Of a stretch of 64,000 nt of DNA, positions 1 to 11,033 are shown in pieces. Position 1 is the first letter of the stretch, and the number at the start of each line of letters is the position of its first letter. The notes under the pieces are model-generated. The model searched no databases. It worked only from the letters and a program-made list of their open reading frames with translations, and was not told the origin of the DNA. The stretch is from contig NZ_CP021138.1 in the NCBI RefSeq assembly GCF_002162035.1, positions 868,001 through 932,000 on the forward strand. The letters are read 5' to 3'. A program made the translations under genes and the position numbers. Source of the stretch: Sulfuriferula sp. AH1. Its GTDB lineage: Bacteria > Pseudomonadota > Gammaproteobacteria > Burkholderiales > Sulfuriferulaceae.

Positions 1-360
1 AAGGAAGCGCTGGTATTGCAGCGTGAGCTCGACAAGCTGAACCGCAGTCTGGGCGGCATCAAGGATATGGTCGCTTTGCCTGACGCGATTTTCGTTATCG
101 ACGTGGGTTATCAGAAAGGCGCCGTGGTTGAAGCCAATGCGCTGGGTATTCCCGTGATCGGCGTGGTTGATACCAACAACAGCCCGGCTGGCGTGAACTA
201 TATCGTTCCGGGTAACGATGACTCCAGCCGTGCAATTCGCCTGTATGCGCGTGGCGTTGCAGATGCCGTGCTGGAAGGTCGTAGCCAGTCGATTGGCGAG
301 ATTCTGGGCGAAGGCGAAGAATTCGTTGAAGTTGCTGAAGAAGCGGCTTCGGCGCAATAA
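1..360 (+). CDS. rpsB: 30S ribosomal protein S2, C-terminal part (5' end outside window)
   Basis: This is the last 119 codons of ribosomal protein S2, open from the first base of the window (frame 1) to TAA at 358-360. The S2 hallmarks are the SLGGIKDM stretch, the FVIDVGYQK-type core and the [11 protein letters not shown] motif followed by [16 protein letters not shown]2 sits on the small-subunit body and recruits S1. The tail ends in an acidic, Glu-rich stretch. It is followed by a hairpin and then tsf, the usual rpsB-tsf pairing. Confidence 0.97.
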   Translation, partial: KEALVLQRELDKLNRSLGGIKDMVALPDAIFVIDVGYQKGAVVEANALGIPVIGVVDTNNSPAGVNYIVPGNDDSSRAIRLYARGVADAVLEGRSQSIGEILGEGEEFVEVAEEAASAQ

Positions 361-378
361 TCGCCAAAATGCTTAACG

Positions 379-403
379 AAAAGGGGCTTTCGCCCCTTTT
401 TTT
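379..403 (+). terminator. Intrinsic terminator/attenuator between rpsB and tsf
   Basis: A 9-bp perfect stem (AAAAGGGGC, loop TTTC, GCCCCTTTT) at 379-387/392-400 runs straight into a seven-T tract ending at 403. It lies 18 bases after the rpsB stop and 36 bases before tsf. Hairpins here are known in other proteobacteria and let rpsB be expressed above tsf. Partial read-through is inferred, because no obvious promoter is visible in the short gap before tsf. Confidence 0.8.
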
Positions 404-439
404 GTAAATTTTGTATTGAATCAATTTAAGGAGCAAAGC

Positions 440-1312
440 ATGGCTGAAATTACAGCGGGTATGGTTAAGGATTTGCGCGAGCGTACTGGCCTGGGCATGA
501 TGGAATGCAAAAAAGCGTTGACCGAGACCAACGGCGACATGACTGCAGCAGAGGATCTGCTGCGCATCAAGAGCGGCGCCAAGGCAAGTAAAGCCGCCAG
601 TCGCGGCGGTTCTGAGGGCGTGATCGGCGCATTTATCAGTGCCGACGGCAAAACCGGTGCTCTGGTTGAAGTCAACTGCGAAACCGATTTCGTCGGCAAG
701 AATGACGATTTCCTGGCGTTTGCCAAGGCGGTGGCGCAATTGGCGGCCGAGCAGAACTGTACCGACATCGCTGCATTGTCGTCGATGACGATGACGGGCG
801 GTACTGTAGAGGAAGTGCGCCAGGCCTTGATCATGAAGCTGGGTGAAAATCTGACGATTCGTCGCATTGCGCATTATGCAACGGCAGATCGTCTGGTAAC
901 TTACCTGCATGGCTCCAAAATCGGCGTAATAGTCGATCTGAATGGTGATGAGGTTCTGGGCAAGGATCTGGCAATGCATATCGCGGCCAGCAAGCCGGTA
1001 TGTGTGTCCAAGGATCAGGTAGCGCCTGAGCTGATCGAAAAGGAACGCGAGATTTATACGGCACAGGCCGCAGAGTCCGGCAAGCCGGCTGATATCGTGG
1101 CTAAAATGGTTGATGGCCGCGTTGCCAAGTATCTGGCTGAAGTCACGTTGCTGGGTCAGCCATTCGTGAAGAATCCTGACCAGACTGTGGAAAAATTACT
1201 GGCTGAGAAAAAAGCCAAGGTGAACGGTTTTACCATGTTTATAGTGGGTGAAGGCATCGAGAAGAAAGTGGTTGATTACGCCGCTGAAGTGGCTGCTGCT
1301 GCAAAGGTGTAA
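440..1312 (+). CDS. tsf: Elongation factor Ts
   Basis: This 290-residue protein is the nucleotide exchange factor for EF-Tu, acting in the cytoplasm during translation elongation. The N-terminal UBA-like domain carries the signature [19 protein letters not shown] and is followed by the conserved core with [16 protein letters not shown]. Start ATG at 440 is chosen because AAGGAG lies about 7 bases upstream and the protein then begins MAEIT, as in the family; an upstream in-frame ATG at 416 has no such site. Only two bases separate it from pyrH. Confidence 0.97.
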   Translation: MAEITAGMVKDLRERTGLGMMECKKALTETNGDMTAAEDLLRIKSGAKASKAASRGGSEGVIGAFISADGKTGALVEVNCETDFVGKNDDFLAFAKAVAQLAAEQNCTDIAALSSMTMTGGTVEEVRQALIMKLGENLTIRRIAHYATADRLVTYLHGSKIGVIVDLNGDEVLGKDLAMHIAASKPVCVSKDQVAPELIEKEREIYTAQAAESGKPADIVAKMVDGRVAKYLAEVTLLGQPFVKNPDQTVEKLLAEKKAKVNGFTMFIVGEGIEKKVVDYAAEVAAAAKV

Positions 1313-1314
1313 GC

Positions 1315-2031
1315 ATGGGTGCGCCAGTGTATAAGCGTATATTGCTCAAGCTCTCCGGCGAGGCCTTGATGGGGGACGACAGTTACGGCATCAACCGCGA
1401 CACGATTACCCGTATCGTCAAGGAAGTGAAGTCCGTCGTCGATATGGGGGTGCAAGTTGCCGTCGTTATCGGCGGCGGCAACATTTTCCGCGGTGTCGCG
1501 CCTGCAGCGGCAGGCATGGACCGCGCGACTGCCGATTATATGGGAATGCTGGCAACAGTAATGAATGCACTGGCGTTGCAGGACGCTTTTCGTGTCAACG
1601 GCGTGGTAAGTCGCGTACAATCTGCGCTGAATATCGAACAGGTTGCCGAGCCGTACATCCGCGGCAAGGCTATCCGTTATCTGGAAGAAGGGCGCGTAGT
1701 GATTTTCGGTGCGGGCACCGGGAATCCGTTCTTTACCACGGATACTGCCGCTGCTTTGCGCGGCATGGAAATGAACGCCGATATCGTTATCAAGGCGACC
1801 AAGGTCGATGGCGTATATACTGATGACCCGAATAAGAATGCAAGTGCAACACGTTATCAGCGTCTGAGCTTCGATGAAGCGATACAGAAGAATCTGAAAG
1901 TGATGGACGCCACCGCGTTTACGCTGTGCCGAGATCAAAAAATGCCGCTGGCCGTTTTGAGTATTTTCAAGGCCGGGGCATTGGCGCGCTTCGTTCTGGG
2001 TGAAGACGAAGGTACGTTAGTACATTGTTGA
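1315..2031 (+). CDS. pyrH: Uridylate (UMP) kinase
   Basis: This 238-residue member of the amino-acid kinase family phosphorylates UMP to UDP in pyrimidine nucleotide synthesis and is normally hexameric and regulated by GTP and UTP. Diagnostic stretches are LLKLSGEAL near the N terminus, the [11 protein letters not shown] glycine loop, the [12 protein letters not shown]-like helix region and the [12 protein letters not shown] substrate loop. It starts two bases after tsf, so the two are probably co-transcribed and translationally coupled. Confidence 0.97.
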   Translation: MGAPVYKRILLKLSGEALMGDDSYGINRDTITRIVKEVKSVVDMGVQVAVVIGGGNIFRGVAPAAAGMDRATADYMGMLATVMNALALQDAFRVNGVVSRVQSALNIEQVAEPYIRGKAIRYLEEGRVVIFGAGTGNPFFTTDTAAALRGMEMNADIVIKATKVDGVYTDDPNKNASATRYQRLSFDEAIQKNLKVMDATAFTLCRDQKMPLAVLSIFKAGALARFVLGEDEGTLVHC

Positions 2032-2043
2032 GAGGAGGATTGC

Positions 2044-2601
2044 ATGATTGCTGATGTCAGGAAAACCGCTGAACAAAAAATGACAAAGAGCCTGGAATCG
2101 CTCAAGAGCGATCTGGGCAAGGTGCGTACCGGACGTGCTCATCCGGGCATACTGGATCATGTCATGGTCGAGTATTACGGCAATCCAGCGGCTATCAATC
2201 AGGTGGCCAACGTCACCCTGATGGATGCGCGTACTATAGCGGTACAGCCGTTTGAAGCCAAAATGGTCGGTGCGGTCGAAAAAGCGATACGCGACGCCGA
2301 TTTGGGCCTGAATCCGTCGAGTCAGGGCAGTATGATCCGTGTGCCGATGCCTGCACTGACCGAAGAGCGGCGCCGGGATTTGATCAAGGTGGTCAAGACC
2401 GAAGGCGAAAACGCCAAAGTGGCGGTACGCAATGTGCGTCGTGATGCAAATGAGCAACTTAAACGCTTGCTCAAGGATAAAGCTATCAGCGAAGATGATG
2501 AGCGCCGCGCACAGGAAGATATTCAGAAATTAACCGATAAGTTCATCGCTGAAGTGGATAAAGCACTAGTTGCTAAAGAAGCCGATCTGATGGCGGTCTG
2601 A
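2044..2601 (+). CDS. frr: Ribosome recycling factor
   Basis: This 185-residue protein splits post-termination ribosomes together with EF-G. It has the two-domain RRF layout: a long three-helix bundle ([15 protein letters not shown] early, then [15 protein letters not shown] late) interrupted by a small beta domain around residues 30-105 ([19 protein letters not shown]). A strong GAGGAGGA ribosome site precedes the ATG. Length and position after pyrH are standard. Confidence 0.97.
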   Translation: MIADVRKTAEQKMTKSLESLKSDLGKVRTGRAHPGILDHVMVEYYGNPAAINQVANVTLMDARTIAVQPFEAKMVGAVEKAIRDADLGLNPSSQGSMIRVPMPALTEERRRDLIKVVKTEGENAKVAVRNVRRDANEQLKRLLKDKAISEDDERRAQEDIQKLTDKFIAEVDKALVAKEADLMAV

Positions 2602-2603
2602 GC

Positions 2604-3365
2604 GTGAATATTTTTAGCAGTTCGACGCAAGCTATTCCGGAGTCCCCGGAAATCCCGCGTCACATTGCCATTATCATGGATGGCAATGGGCGCTGGGCGA
2701 AGAAGCGTTTCATGCCGCGCGTGGCGGGTCATAAGCGTGGTGTGGAAATGGTGCGTGAGGTTATCAAGGCTTGCGCCGCGCGCGGTGTCAAGTATCTGAC
2801 GTTATTCGCTTTCAGTTCCGAAAACTGGCGGCGTCCGGAAGAAGAAGTATCATTGCTGATGGAACTGTTTCGCTATGCGCTGGAACACGAAGTCACCAAA
2901 CTGCACAAAAATCAGGTTCGCCTTAAAGTGATAGGCGATCTTTCCCGTTTTGAACCCAAACTTATACAGCTAATACACGATTCCGAACGGCTGACCGCGG
3001 GCAACGGCGGGCTTACGCTGACCATAGCGGCAAATTACGGCGGGCGCTGGGACGTGTTGCAAGCCGCGACCAAGCTGATGGCGCATCACCCGGAGCTGGC
3101 AGGACAGTCGCTGGCAGAACATCATCTAGAGCCATACCTGTCGATGCATTACGCTCCCGAACCGGATTTGTTCATTCGTACGGGCGGCGAACAGCGCATC
3201 AGCAATTTCCTTTTGTGGCAATTAGCCTACACTGAGCTGTATTTTACTTCAACCTTGTGGCCTGACTTCGACGCGGCTGCACTGGACCAGGCAATTACCT
3301 CTTTCCAGCAGCGCGAGCGGCGATTTGGCCGAACCAGCGAACAACTTAAACAACATGTTACTTAA
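2604..3365 (+). CDS. uppS: Undecaprenyl diphosphate synthase (cis-prenyltransferase)
   Basis: This 253-residue cytoplasmic enzyme condenses eight IPP onto farnesyl diphosphate to give the C55 carrier used for peptidoglycan and O-antigen synthesis. The catalytic Asp (D26) lies in [22 protein letters not shown] and [19 protein letters not shown] are the other family motifs. The start is GTG at 2604, two bases after frr, with only a weak ribosome site. The end overlaps cdsA by 11 bases. Confidence 0.96.
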   Translation: MNIFSSSTQAIPESPEIPRHIAIIMDGNGRWAKKRFMPRVAGHKRGVEMVREVIKACAARGVKYLTLFAFSSENWRRPEEEVSLLMELFRYALEHEVTKLHKNQVRLKVIGDLSRFEPKLIQLIHDSERLTAGNGGLTLTIAANYGGRWDVLQAATKLMAHHPELAGQSLAEHHLEPYLSMHYAPEPDLFIRTGGEQRISNFLLWQLAYTELYFTSTLWPDFDAAALDQAITSFQQRERRFGRTSEQLKQHVT

Positions 3366-4167
3366 ACGTATATTGACTGCTGCCTTGTTGTTGATCGGTC
3401 TGCTCGCCTGTCTATTCCTGTTGCCGGATACCTTGTGGGCTATGGCGATGCTGGTGCCGTTGGGAATAGGTGCGCTGGAATGGGGCAAGCTTTCAGGTTT
3501 TTCGATGGCGGCAAGAGCGAGCTATGCCCTGGCAAATGTGGTGCTGGCCGGCGTGGTGTATTTCTTCGATCTGAGTGTGTGGATATATCTGGCCGCGCTG
3601 ATGTTGTGGCTGCTGTTCGTGCCGTTGTGGCTGGCGGCAGGCTGGCAGCTCAGATCGTCATGGTTGCGCGTGCCGCTGGGTGTGCTGGTGCTGTTGCCCT
3701 TGTGGGTGGCATTGGTCGAACTGCGCGAGCAGGGGCCGTGGTGGGTGCTGCTGTTAATGGGTGTGGTGTGGATCGCTGACACCGCAGCCTATTTCACCGG
3801 ACGCCGATTCGGCAAGCATAAACTGGCGCCGGCGATCAGCCCGGGCAAGACCTGGGAGGGTGTGATCGGCGCAATCATCGCCGTCGGAGTATATGGCGTA
3901 ATCGTGCTGGCGGTGTTGCGCGGGCCGAGATTCGACCCTTATGCCTGGGCGTTGCCGATCATGATGCTGGGTGTCGTTATGCTGTATTTGAGCATACTGG
4001 GCGATCTTTTTGAATCATGGGTGAAACGTCTGGCGAATGTCAAAGACAGCGGCAATATCTTGCCGGGACATGGCGGCGTACTTGACCGTATCGATGCGCT
4101 TACTTCAACTTTGCCGATTGCTGCATTCATCCTGTTGCATGCCGATTTATTGCAGCGAATTTTATGA
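3355..4167 (+). CDS. cdsA: Phosphatidate cytidylyltransferase (CDP-diacylglycerol synthase)
   Basis: This 270-residue integral membrane enzyme makes CDP-diacylglycerol from phosphatidate and CTP, the branch point of phospholipid synthesis. About eight hydrophobic segments are visible. The C-terminal CDP-alcohol signature is complete: SPGKTWEG, then [15 protein letters not shown] and [14 protein letters not shown] at 3355 (MLLKRIL) is preferred over an upstream TTG at 3325. It overlaps uppS by 11 bases and dxr by 4. Confidence 0.95.
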   Translation: MLLKRILTAALLLIGLLACLFLLPDTLWAMAMLVPLGIGALEWGKLSGFSMAARASYALANVVLAGVVYFFDLSVWIYLAALMLWLLFVPLWLAAGWQLRSSWLRVPLGVLVLLPLWVALVELREQGPWWVLLLMGVVWIADTAAYFTGRRFGKHKLAPAISPGKTWEGVIGAIIAVGVYGVIVLAVLRGPRFDPYAWALPIMMLGVVMLYLSILGDLFESWVKRLANVKDSGNILPGHGGVLDRIDALTSTLPIAAFILLHADLLQRIL

Positions 4168-5354
4168 CAAAAGTACAAAATCTGACCATTCTGGGTGCAA
4201 CCGGGACGATAGGGGTGAATACTCTGGATGTGGTTGCCCGTCATCCTGAACGTTTTAATATCGTTGCCTTGACAGCCAGCACTCAACTGGAAAAGCTGGT
4301 TGAACAATGCCGTCGTTATCAGCCGCGTTACGCTGTGGTGCTGGATGAGAGAGCGGCTGCGCGTTTGCGCGGTATGTTGCGCGATGCTGGCGTGAGTACG
4401 CAGGTGCTGTGCGGCATCGAGGCGCTTGAACAGGTTGCTTCCATGCCTGAGGTGGATACCGTTATGGCGGCCATCGTGGGGGCAGCCGGATTGCGTCCGG
4501 CAATGGCCGCAGCACATGCCGGCAAGCGTATTCTTCTGGCGAACAAGGAAACGCTAGTAATGGCAGGCCGTCTGTTCATGCAGGCAGTTGCGGCAGGCGG
4601 AGCCGAACTGTTGCCGATCGACAGCGAACACAATGCGATTTTTCAATCCTTGCCGCGTGAATTCAAAGGCGATCTGGCTGCGTGCGGAGTACGCCGCATT
4701 CTGCTGACAGCATCGGGTGGGCCGTTCCGCACCCTGCCATTGGATGACCTGCCGCATGTCACCCCGGATCAGGCGTGCACGCATCCGAATTGGGTGATGG
4801 GCAAAAAGATATCGGTCGATTCGGCCACGATGATGAATAAAGGCCTTGAAGTCATCGAAGCGCATTGGCTGTTCAATGCCGCGCCAGAGCGAATCCAGGT
4901 GGTGATCCACCCGCAAAGCGTGATCCATTCCATGGTGGATTATCTGGACGGTTCTGTCATAGCGCAACTGGGCAACCCGGACATGCGCACGCCCATTGCC
5001 TATGCACTAGGCTTCCCGGAGCGAATAGATTCAGGTGTGTCGGCACTCGATCTGTTTGGCCGCGGCTTGACTTTCGAAGCGCCCGATTACAGCCGTTTCC
5101 CCTGCCTGAAACTGGCATTCGATGCGTTGGCCCAGGGCGGGATGCTGCCTGCGGTACTGAATGCGGCGAATGAGGCGGCAGTGGCGGCGTTTTTGGCAGG
5201 GCAAGCAGGTTATGGCGATATTGCGGCAAGTATCGAGTATGCGCTGGCACGTGCCATCTCAGGAGAGCCGGGCTCTCTGGATGACCTGGTCGAAGCAGAC
5301 GCGCAAGCGCGGCGCGATGCCGGCGCCTATCTGCAAACGCGAGCGATAAACTAA
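4164..5354 (+). CDS. dxr: 1-deoxy-D-xylulose 5-phosphate reductoisomerase
   Basis: This 396-residue NADPH enzyme converts DXP to MEP, the first committed step of the non-mevalonate isoprenoid pathway, and so feeds UppS just upstream. The N-terminal Rossmann motif is [16 protein letters not shown]. The catalytic domain has [40 protein letters not shown] and [11 protein letters not shown], which carry the metal and substrate ligands. Its ATG overlaps the cdsA stop (ATGA) and its stop overlaps the rseP start by one base. Confidence 0.97.
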   Translation: MTKVQNLTILGATGTIGVNTLDVVARHPERFNIVALTASTQLEKLVEQCRRYQPRYAVVLDERAAARLRGMLRDAGVSTQVLCGIEALEQVASMPEVDTVMAAIVGAAGLRPAMAAAHAGKRILLANKETLVMAGRLFMQAVAAGGAELLPIDSEHNAIFQSLPREFKGDLAACGVRRILLTASGGPFRTLPLDDLPHVTPDQACTHPNWVMGKKISVDSATMMNKGLEVIEAHWLFNAAPERIQVVIHPQSVIHSMVDYLDGSVIAQLGNPDMRTPIAYALGFPERIDSGVSALDLFGRGLTFEAPDYSRFPCLKLAFDALAQGGMLPAVLNAANEAAVAAFLAGQAGYGDIAASIEYALARAISGEPGSLDDLVEADAQARRDAGAYLQTRAIN

Positions 5355-6708
5355 TGCATCTGCTGAGCACCATACTCGCTTTCGCTGTTGCATTAGGCGT
5401 GCTGGTAGTGGTGCATGAGCTGGGGCATTATCTGGCAGCGCGCTGGGTGGGCGTCAAGGTATTGCGTTTTTCCGTAGGTTTTGGCAAGCCTTTGCTGAGC
5501 AAACGCTGGGGCGTGATGCCACTGAGTGGTCGGTAGCCGCGATTCCGTTGGGTGGCTTTGTGAAAATGCTCGACGAACGCGAGGCGCCTGTCGCTACCGG
5601 CGAACTGGGGCGAGCATTTAACCGGCAAAGCGTCTGGGCGCGGATGTTGATTGTCGTTGCAGGGCCGGTGGCTAATCTGCTGTTGGCCGTGTTGCTGTAC
5701 TGGGCGTTGTTTGTGCACGGCGTGCCTGCGATCAAGCCGGTATTGGCCGAGCCTGCGCCGGCGTCTGCAGCTGCAGTGGCCGGTTTGCACCGCGGTGATG
5801 AAATCAGTGAAATCGCGGGTCAGCCGGTACAAAGCTGGGCCGATGTGGACTGGATTCTAGTGCGCGCACTGCCTGCAAATCAACCCTTGCAGATAAAACT
5901 GGCGGGCGGGACTCTCCGCCAGCTCGATGCGGGCGGTGTGATGCTGGATGACGGCAAGTTCAATGTGTCGGCGCAATTGGGGCTGCAGTTGTTTGAACCG
6001 GCAGTACCTGCCGAAATCGGTCAATTAATCGCTGATGGCGTCGCGCAACGTGCAGGCTTGCGTGTCGGCGATCGAGTCGTGACGGTAAACGGGCAAAGCA
6101 TCAAGGTGTGGGCGGATTTCGTGCAATGGGTGCGTATGCATCCGGGGGATTTGCTGGCGGTGGTAGTCAGCCGCAATGGCCAGCCGGTAAAAATCGATCT
6201 GACGCCGGAGCGCACGCAGGAAGGTCCGCAAACAATCGGCAAAATCGGTGCAGGCCCCAAAATAGATGAGGTGATATTTAAGGAGATGCTGACCGAGGTG
6301 CATTATTCGTTAGGCGGTGCCTTGCGGCAGGCATTTGCCAAAACCTGGGAAACATCCTTGTTCAGTCTGGGCATGATGGGTCGGATGATCAAGGGCGAGG
6401 TGTCATGGCACAATCTGTCCGGCCCTTTGACCATTGCCGATTATGCCGGTCAGTCGGCGCGCAGTGGCGGGTTGGCTTTCATCAGCTTCCTTGCCCTTGT
6501 CAGTATCAGTTTGGGTGTACTCAATTTATTGCCGATTCCATTATTGGACGGCGGTCATTTGATGTATTATATTATCGAAGCCATTAAGGGCAGTCCGGTC
6601 TCAGAGAGCGCCATGGAATTTGGACAACGCTTCGGGATGGCGGTGCTGCTGACGCTGATGGTGTTCGCTTTTTACAACGACGTTACTCGTTTGTTTGGTT
6701 CTCAATAA
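5354..6708 (+). CDS. rseP: RseP site-2 intramembrane zinc protease, interrupted by a single-base frameshift
   Basis: RseP cuts anti-sigma factor RseA inside the membrane and clears signal peptides. The first part (5354-5536) has the HELGH zinc motif in the first transmembrane segment and then [10 protein letters not shown]. The frame then stops at 5534-5536. The rest, in the next frame from about 5512, reads [22 protein letters not shown], then two PDZ-like regions and the [11 protein letters not shown] metal-ligand motif. One missing G in the run at 5508-5511 explains the break; restoring it gives 451 codons, the normal family length. The gene is probably intact in the organism, because the remainder is well conserved and rseP is essential in most relatives. 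It overlaps dxr and bamA by one base each. Confidence 0.9.
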
Positions 6709-9020
6709 TGCAAAACAAAATCGCTATTGCACTTGTTACCAGTGTGTGGGCAATGTCTGCTCATGCAGTTGGTAGTTTTGTCGTCAAGGATATTCGCGTT
6801 GAAGGTATACAGCGTACTGAAGCGGGTACGGTGTTTAGCTATCTGCCGGTCAAGGTAGGCGATACGCTGGACGCAGAAAAATCGGCGGCAGCTATTAAAG
6901 CGCTGTACGCAACGGGATTTTTCAAGGATGTCCGTCTTGAAGAACAGAATGGCGTGCTCATCGTCGCTGTTGAAGAACGCCCCGCGATCGCCAGAATAGA
7001 CATTATCGGCAGCAAGGAATTCACCGCGGACCAGATCAAGGATGGTTTGAAGCAATCTGGTCTGGCCGAAGGGCGCATCTTCGATAAGGCTATGCTGGAT
7101 CGCGCTTCGCAAGAGATCAAGCGCTTATATTTCAGTCATGGCAAATATGCCGTGGAAATTGAAACGACGATCACCCCGATGGAACGTAACCGGGTCGCGA
7201 TCACTTTTAATGTCAAAGACGGCGATGTCGCGAAAATCAGGGATATCAATATCGTCGGCAACAAGGCTTTTAGCGGGAAGAAGCTGCGTGACTTGTTCCA
7301 GCTGCGCACGCCCGGCTGGTTTACCTGGTATACCAAGAATGACCAGTATTCAAAGCAGAAGCTGGCAGCTGATCTGGAAACGTTAAAGTCGTTTTATCTT
7401 AATCAGGGGTATCTGGAATTCAATATCGATTCCACCCAGGTATCCATCACACCAGATAAGCATGATATCTATCTGACGGTGAATCTGACCGAGGGCGAAA
7501 AATATACCGTTACCGACGTCAAGCTGGCGGGTGAAATGATAGTGCCCGCCGCTGAATTGCAGAAACTGATCAGCATCAAGCCGGGAGATACTTTTTCCCG
7601 CGAACAGATCACCGAGTCGGCGAAAAAGATCGGAGACCGGCTGGGTAACGATGGTTATGCGTTTGCCAACGTCAATGCTGTCCCTGAAGTGGACAAAAAT
7701 AAGCACACAGTCGCATTTACGTTTTTTGTGGATGCAGGACGTCGAGTCTACGTTAATCGCATCAATATCAATGGCAATACACGAACCCGCGATGAAGTCG
7801 TGCGGCGCGAGTTCCGTCAAATGGAAGGCGGCTGGTACGCGGCGGATAAAATCCAGCGCTCGCGCGAGCGTGTGGAGCGCCTGGGCTATTTTAGCGATAT
7901 CAATGTCGAAACGCCGCCGGTGCCCGGCACGACTGATCAGGTCGATGTGGACATGACAGTGACTGAAAAACCGACTGGTAACATCATGGTCGGTGCCGGT
8001 TTCTCTTCATCCGAAGGCCTGATCCTGTCAGGTTCGATCTCGCAGAATAACCTCTTCGGCAGCGGCAATGCGCTGACCGCCAGGATCAACAGCGGCGGTG
8101 TTAACAAGATCTATTCGATCTCTTATACCAATCCCTATTTCACCCCGGATGGGTTGAGTCTGGGTTACGATTTGTATCGGCGCGATACCGATACCAGTCG
8201 TTTGACGACGATCTCCAGCTACAAGAACTCGACAGTCGGTGCCGGTGTGCGTTTGGGTATCCCGCTCAATGAGAAAGATGCGCTCAGTCTGGGTCTGGCG
8301 TATGAGCGTTTTACGCTGACCGTGGATCCGGCGACGAGCCCGATACAATATGTGAATTTCGTGAACCAGTACGGTAATACCAACGACACGCTCCGCACTG
8401 ATCTGGGATGGTCGCGCGACAGTCGTGACAGTCTGACTTACCCCACCAAGGGTATGTTGCAACGGATATATGGTGAAGTGGGTGTGCCGCCAGGCAGCTT
8501 GAAGTACTATAAGATAAATTATCAGCAGCAATGGTTTAAACCGTTAAGTAAAAACTTTACGCTGATGCTGAATGGTGAAATAGGCGTTGGTGACGGATAT
8601 GGCGGGCAGGGCTTGCCATTCTTTAAAAATTTCTATGCAGGCGGTGTAAGTTCGGTACGTGGTTACGATACTGCGACCATAGGGCCGAAGTATTTGGATC
8701 AGTACGGCAATGTTGTTTCAGCAGGCGGCACTCAGCGTGTGGTAGCGAATGCCGAGATATTGTTCCCGATGCCAGGTATGGGGAATGACAAATCCGTACG
8801 CCTGAGTGCATTTTTCGATGCCGGTGAAGTTGCAGGTCCAGGAGACTATTTAGGCCGTTACAGCAATTTCTCATTCCAGGATTTGCGTTATTCGACGGGT
8901 CTGGCTGTAAACTGGATATCGCCGGTCGGCCCGCTAAAATTCAGCCTTGCGCAACCGCTTAATCCGCAAACCGATGATAAAAAACAAGTATTCCAGTTTA
9001 CGCTGGGTCAAGTATTCTAA
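6708..9020 (+). CDS. bamA: Outer membrane protein assembly factor BamA
   Basis: This 770-residue Omp85 protein inserts beta-barrel proteins into the outer membrane. A signal peptide of about 20 residues (ending AMSAHA) is followed by five POTRA domains (roughly 22-425) and a 16-strand barrel ending in phenylalanine (QVF). The [12 protein letters not shown] segment carries the conserved VRGY/F loop motif. The ATG overlaps the rseP stop by one base, and skp follows 11 bases on, so the envelope-assembly genes form one transcript. Confidence 0.97.
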   Translation: MQNKIAIALVTSVWAMSAHAVGSFVVKDIRVEGIQRTEAGTVFSYLPVKVGDTLDAEKSAAAIKALYATGFFKDVRLEEQNGVLIVAVEERPAIARIDIIGSKEFTADQIKDGLKQSGLAEGRIFDKAMLDRASQEIKRLYFSHGKYAVEIETTITPMERNRVAITFNVKDGDVAKIRDINIVGNKAFSGKKLRDLFQLRTPGWFTWYTKNDQYSKQKLAADLETLKSFYLNQGYLEFNIDSTQVSITPDKHDIYLTVNLTEGEKYTVTDVKLAGEMIVPAAELQKLISIKPGDTFSREQITESAKKIGDRLGNDGYAFANVNAVPEVDKNKHTVAFTFFVDAGRRVYVNRININGNTRTRDEVVRREFRQMEGGWYAADKIQRSRERVERLGYFSDINVETPPVPGTTDQVDVDMTVTEKPTGNIMVGAGFSSSEGLILSGSISQNNLFGSGNALTARINSGGVNKIYSISYTNPYFTPDGLSLGYDLYRRDTDTSRLTTISSYKNSTVGAGVRLGIPLNEKDALSLGLAYERFTLTVDPATSPIQYVNFVNQYGNTNDTLRTDLGWSRDSRDSLTYPTKGMLQRIYGEVGVPPGSLKYYKINYQQQWFKPLSKNFTLMLNGEIGVGDGYGGQGLPFFKNFYAGGVSSVRGYDTATIGPKYLDQYGNVVSAGGTQRVVANAEILFPMPGMGNDKSVRLSAFFDAGEVAGPGDYLGRYSNFSFQDLRYSTGLAVNWISPVGPLKFSLAQPLNPQTDDKKQVFQFTLGQVF

Positions 9021-9031
9021 GGAGTAATGCT

Positions 9032-9529
9032 TTGAGCAAGCCATGGTTAAAAACTTTAGTCGCTGCAGCGCTGCTGGTGGCGAGTTCAGCCTCTTTGGCC
9101 GATCTGAAAATAGGCTTCGTCAACACCGAACGCGTATTCCGCGAAGCGCCTATCGCCTTGGCAGCGCAGAAGAGACTGGAGAAAGAGTTTGCTTCGCGCG
9201 ATGCAGAATTGCAGAAAATGGCCAAACAGGCCAGGGACCTGCAAAACCAGATCGAAAAAGACGGTGTTACCCTGTCCGACACCGACCGGCGTAATAAAGA
9301 ACGTGATCTGGCAAATCTGAACCGCGAATATCAGCGCAGCGTGCGCGAATTTCGCGAAGATTTGAATCTGCGCCGTAATGAAGAGCTGGTCAAGGTGCAG
9401 GATCGCGCGCGCAAGGCGATCCAGGCTTATGGCGAATCCGAAAAATACGATGTGATTCTAGAAGACGCTATTTATTTCAGCCCCAAGATTGATATTACTG
9501 ATCGTATCATTCGTACCTTGTCACAGTAA
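9032..9529 (+). CDS. skp: OmpH/Skp-family periplasmic chaperone
   Basis: This 165-residue chaperone holds unfolded outer membrane proteins in the periplasm on the way to BamA. It has a signal peptide with likely cleavage after ASLA, a short beta segment (LKIGFVNTERVF), long coiled-coil helices rich in Lys, Glu and Gln, and a C-terminal strand. The start is TTG at 9032, supported by AAGGAG about 8 bases upstream; the nearby ATG at 9027 hits a stop after one codon. Confidence 0.93.
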   Translation: MSKPWLKTLVAAALLVASSASLADLKIGFVNTERVFREAPIALAAQKRLEKEFASRDAELQKMAKQARDLQNQIEKDGVTLSDTDRRNKERDLANLNREYQRSVREFREDLNLRRNEELVKVQDRARKAIQAYGESEKYDVILEDAIYFSPKIDITDRIIRTLSQ

Positions 9530-9541
9530 GCCGCACCCGTC

Positions 9542-10588
9542 ATGTCAGCTACCGCCTATACCCTGGCTGAGTTGGTGGAGCGGTTCGGCGGCGAGGTCCA
9601 TGGCGATGAACTGACGTCAGTTTCGCAAGTGGCAAGCCTCGCTCACGCCGATCGGCATCAGCTCGCCTTCTTAGCGAACCTCAAGTATCGCGATCAGCTT
9701 GCCACCAGTCGGGCAGGCGCATTGATCGTGGGTCCCGATATGGAGGAAGCGAGTGACAAACCTCGCATCGTTACTGCGCATCCCTATACCTATTTCGCCA
9801 AAGTCTCGAATCTGTTCAATCCGCCATTGCGCGGTGAGAGCGGTATCCACCCGAGTGCGGTCATTCATCCTGATGCAAACTTAGGTGTCGACGTGCAGGT
9901 TGCCGCTAACGCTGTGATTGAGCGCGATGTGGTCATCGGCGCACGCAGCATCATCGGTGCCGGCAGCGTGATAGGCGCGGGAGTCGTGATTGGCTGCGAT
10001 GCGCTGATTTATGCCAACGTGACGGTATACCATCGGTGCGTATTGGGCGACCGGGTGATTCTGCATTCCGGCTGCGTCATAGGCGCGGATGGTTTCGGGC
10101 TTGCACCGGATGCCGGGCGCTGGTTGAAGATTCCGCAGATTGGACGCGTAGTGATCGGCAACGATGTCGAAATCGGTGCCAATACTACCGTTGATCGAGG
10201 TGCGCTTGACGATACCATTATCAGCGACGGCGTCAAGCTGGATAACCAGATCCAGGTAGCGCATAACGTGTATATCGGTGAGCATACCGCGATTGCCGCC
10301 TGTACCGGGATTGCGGGCAGCGCCCATATTGGCGCTCATTGCACGATAGGCGGCGCCGCCATGATCTTCGGCCATATCGAGATTGCCGACAGGGTGAACA
10401 TCTCGACCAATACCCTGATTACCAAATCATTACCCAAGCCGGGGACTTATACCTCGGCTTTGCCATTTTCCGAACACGGCGAATGGCTAAAGAATGCAGT
10501 GCAGATGCGCCATCTCGACAGCATGGCCAAACGTTTGCGCGCATTGGAAAAACAGCTGGAAGCATTGGAGAAAAAAACAAATGAATAG
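9542..10588 (+). CDS. lpxD: UDP-3-O-acylglucosamine N-acyltransferase
   Basis: This 348-residue acyltransferase adds the amide-linked 3-hydroxyacyl chain in lipid A synthesis. The N-terminal uridine-binding domain (to about residue 100) is followed by a left-handed beta helix of hexapeptide repeats (many [10 protein letters not shown]-like turns) and a C-terminal helix. The catalytic His lies in the NQIQVAHNV stretch. It ends 8 bases inside fabZ. Confidence 0.96.
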   Translation: MSATAYTLAELVERFGGEVHGDELTSVSQVASLAHADRHQLAFLANLKYRDQLATSRAGALIVGPDMEEASDKPRIVTAHPYTYFAKVSNLFNPPLRGESGIHPSAVIHPDANLGVDVQVAANAVIERDVVIGARSIIGAGSVIGAGVVIGCDALIYANVTVYHRCVLGDRVILHSGCVIGADGFGLAPDAGRWLKIPQIGRVVIGNDVEIGANTTVDRGALDDTIISDGVKLDNQIQVAHNVYIGEHTAIAACTGIAGSAHIGAHCTIGGAAMIFGHIEIADRVNISTNTLITKSLPKPGTYTSALPFSEHGEWLKNAVQMRHLDSMAKRLRALEKQLEALEKKTNE

Positions 10589-11018
10589 TATGGATATCAA
10601 TGAAATCATGGCGTATTTGCCGCATCGTCCGCCATTCCTGCTGGTAGATAGAGTCATTTTTCTGGAACCGGGGAAAAGCATCACCGCATTGAAAAACGTC
10701 ACGATGAACGAGCCGTTCTTTACCGGACACTTCCCCAAGCATCCCGTAATGCCCGGTGTCCTGATACTGGAGGCACTGGCACAGGCCGCCGCTCTGCTGT
10801 CGTTCAAGACGGTAGGTAATCCGCCGGATAGCGACGCAGTCGTGTATTTCGCCGGGATTGACGGCGCGCGTTTCAAAAAGCCGGTGATGCCTGGCGATCA
10901 GTTGGTATTGCACGTCGAAATCTTGCGCAACCTCAAAGGCATATGGAAATATGCGACTTACGCCGAAGTGGATGGTCAGCGTGTTGCAGAAGCCGAGATG
11001 ATGGCAACATTGCGCTAA
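10581..11018 (+). CDS. fabZ: 3-hydroxyacyl-[ACP] dehydratase FabZ
   Basis: This 145-residue hotdog-fold dehydratase makes trans-2-enoyl-ACP in fatty acid elongation. The catalytic His is in [13 protein letters not shown] and the catalytic Glu in [26 protein letters not shown] is the family signature. ATG at 10581 is chosen because it gives the family N terminus ([10 protein letters not shown]) and overlaps lpxD by 8 bases; in-frame codons further upstream lie deep inside lpxD. Confidence 0.96.
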   Translation: MNSMDINEIMAYLPHRPPFLLVDRVIFLEPGKSITALKNVTMNEPFFTGHFPKHPVMPGVLILEALAQAAALLSFKTVGNPPDSDAVVYFAGIDGARFKKPVMPGDQLVLHVEILRNLKGIWKYATYAEVDGQRVAEAEMMATLR

Positions 11019-11033
11019 AGAAAGCCAAGTTTA

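Noticed and set aside
95-979. 294-codon minus-strand open frame across rpsB and tsf
   Set aside because: Both covered genes are certain and it spans their intergenic terminator; the translation is of low complexity and family-free.
5490-5550. Programmed frameshifting in rseP
   Set aside because: There is no slippery heptamer with a downstream pseudoknot that I can see, and two other genes show the same type of single G/C loss, so sequence error is more likely.
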